Source: Pseudaeromonas sp041911695 (lineage in GTDB: Bacteria; Pseudomonadota; Gammaproteobacteria; Enterobacterales; Aeromonadaceae). Taken from it: DNA of 13,124 nt. Of this stretch, positions 12,688-13,124 are shown piece by piece. The notes under the pieces were generated by a model. The model was not told the DNA's origin, did no database searches, and was given only the letters and a program-made list of their open reading frames with translations. Each line of letters begins with the position of its first letter. The first letter of the stretch is position 1. The stretch spans positions 1-13,124 of the forward strand of contig JAYROM010000126.1 in assembly GCA_041911695.1 (NCBI GenBank), written 5' to 3'. A program made the translations under genes and the position numbers.

Positions 12688-12720
12688 CACGTAACCGATT
12701 ACGTAACCGATTACGTGACC
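12688..12720. promoter_or_regulatory. tandem LacI-family operator before rbsD
   Basis: The 12-bp unit ACGTAACCGATT occurs twice back to back (12689-12700, 12701-12712), followed by a partial third copy ACGTGACC. Each GTAACCGATTAC is a near-perfect dyad with central CG, the hallmark of LacI-family operators. The whole 12688-12717 block is itself nearly symmetric (26 of 30 positions). RbsR, a LacI-family repressor of ribose operons, is the likely ligand. The site overlaps the predicted start, which fits repression. Confidence 0.6.
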
Positions 12721-12792
12721 AAAAATCACCAAACCAGCCCGCCTGGCCAGGTCGACTGAGCTGACCGCCAACGGCATCTTGGAGCGTGAAAA

Positions 12793-13124
12793 ATGAAGAA
12801 AGGTTTGCTGCTCAATGCCCCCCTGTCCGCCGTGATCGCCGAGTGTGGTCACACCGATATGCTGTGTGTCTGTGATGCCGGCTTGCCGATCCCGGCTGGC
12901 CCGCGCCGCATCGATCTGGCACTGCATGCCGGCCTGCCGGGGTTGCTGGATACCACTCGTACCCTGCTGGCCGAGATGGTGGTGGAAAAAGCCATTCTGG
13001 CTTGTGAACTGCCGCAGGTGAGCCCGGCCTGTCATCAGGCAGTGCTGGCCATGTTGGAAGCCGCCGCCAGCCAGCAAGGCAAGCCGATTGCCATCGAATA
13101 TGTCACCCACGAAGAGTTCAAGCA
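12793..13124 (+). CDS. rbsD: D-ribose pyranase RbsD (partial, cut by window end)
   Basis: The first 110 residues of a protein usually 139 long. RbsD interconverts the pyran and furan forms of D-ribose so that RbsK can phosphorylate it. It acts in the cytoplasm as an oligomer. Conserved residues are visible: MKKGLLLN at the start, H20 in GHTDML, D28 in VCDAGLPIP, and H106 in EYVTHEEFK. The segment RRIDLALHAGLPG matches the family RIDxALxxGxP. GGAG lies eight bases before the ATG. It is normally the first gene of rbsDACBK, so the ribose ABC transporter and kinase genes probably follow outside the window. The CRP-like site and tandem operator just upstream fit control by ribose and carbon status. 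The long opposing frame at 12604-13110 is a shadow of this gene. Confidence 0.95.
   Translation, partial: MKKGLLLNAPLSAVIAECGHTDMLCVCDAGLPIPAGPRRIDLALHAGLPGLLDTTRTLLAEMVVEKAILACELPQVSPACHQAVLAMLEAAASQQGKPIAIEYVTHEEFK

Noticed and set aside
12604..13110. 168-codon leftward open frame at the right end
   Set aside because: It is antisense to rbsD, which has clear conserved residues, and runs through the operator and CRP-like site.

Overview
The window is a chromosomal stretch with high G+C third codon positions from a gammaproteobacterium. The gene set (PhoP/PhoQ-type two-component system, FabB divergent from MnmC, CorA, a YfcD-type Nudix protein, a YgiD-type dioxygenase, SpeE, RbsD) and the sequence character fit the Aeromonadales (Aeromonas or a relative). 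That placement is inferred from gene content, not from a marker gene. There is no sign of phage, insertion sequences, CRISPR or tRNA; this looks like ordinary core and near-core genome with dense regulatory sequence between the genes.

Layout. Positions 1-41 may hold the 5' end of a leftward gene. 250-2294 is a PhoP-like response regulator overlapping a PhoQ-like histidine kinase by four bases. It ends at a bidirectional terminator shared with leftward fabB (KAS I). fabB is divergent from mnmC (bifunctional tRNA wobble-uridine modification enzyme), with a FadR-like half site in the shared promoter. mnmC converges on a leftward gene for a secreted DUF922-family protein with a degenerate metalloprotease motif. 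corA (Mg2+/Co2+ channel) follows with a clear sigma70 promoter and converges on a leftward YfcD-like Nudix gene. That gene is divergent from a GNAT acetyltransferase. Then come two leftward genes, a DoxX-family membrane protein and a 4,5-DOPA-dioxygenase-type (LigB fold) enzyme, with a divergent LysR regulator. Next is speE (aminopropyltransferase) with a leader that could fold over its ribosome binding site. The window closes with the start of rbsD, probably the first gene of a ribose operon, preceded by a CRP-like site and a tandem LacI-type operator.

The most notable object lies between speE and rbsD (12261-12490), where no protein gene is apparent. In order there is a perfect 17-bp palindrome, a full match to the IHF consensus, a sigma54-like -24/-12 element, and then a region that folds into successive hairpins and ends in a textbook Rho-independent terminator with eight T. 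The predicted start lies four bases before the first hairpin. This is the architecture of an enhancer-dependent small RNA of about 150 nt. It does not match any small RNA family that I can recall. The weak point is the -12 element (TTGAA instead of TTGCA), and an alternative sigma70 promoter can be drawn.

Functional links are limited. CorA and a PhoQ-like sensor both concern divalent cations in related bacteria, but they are not adjacent and I see no clear PhoP box at corA. The dioxygenase, DoxX and LysR genes look like one regulatory module. The other genes look like independent housekeeping units.
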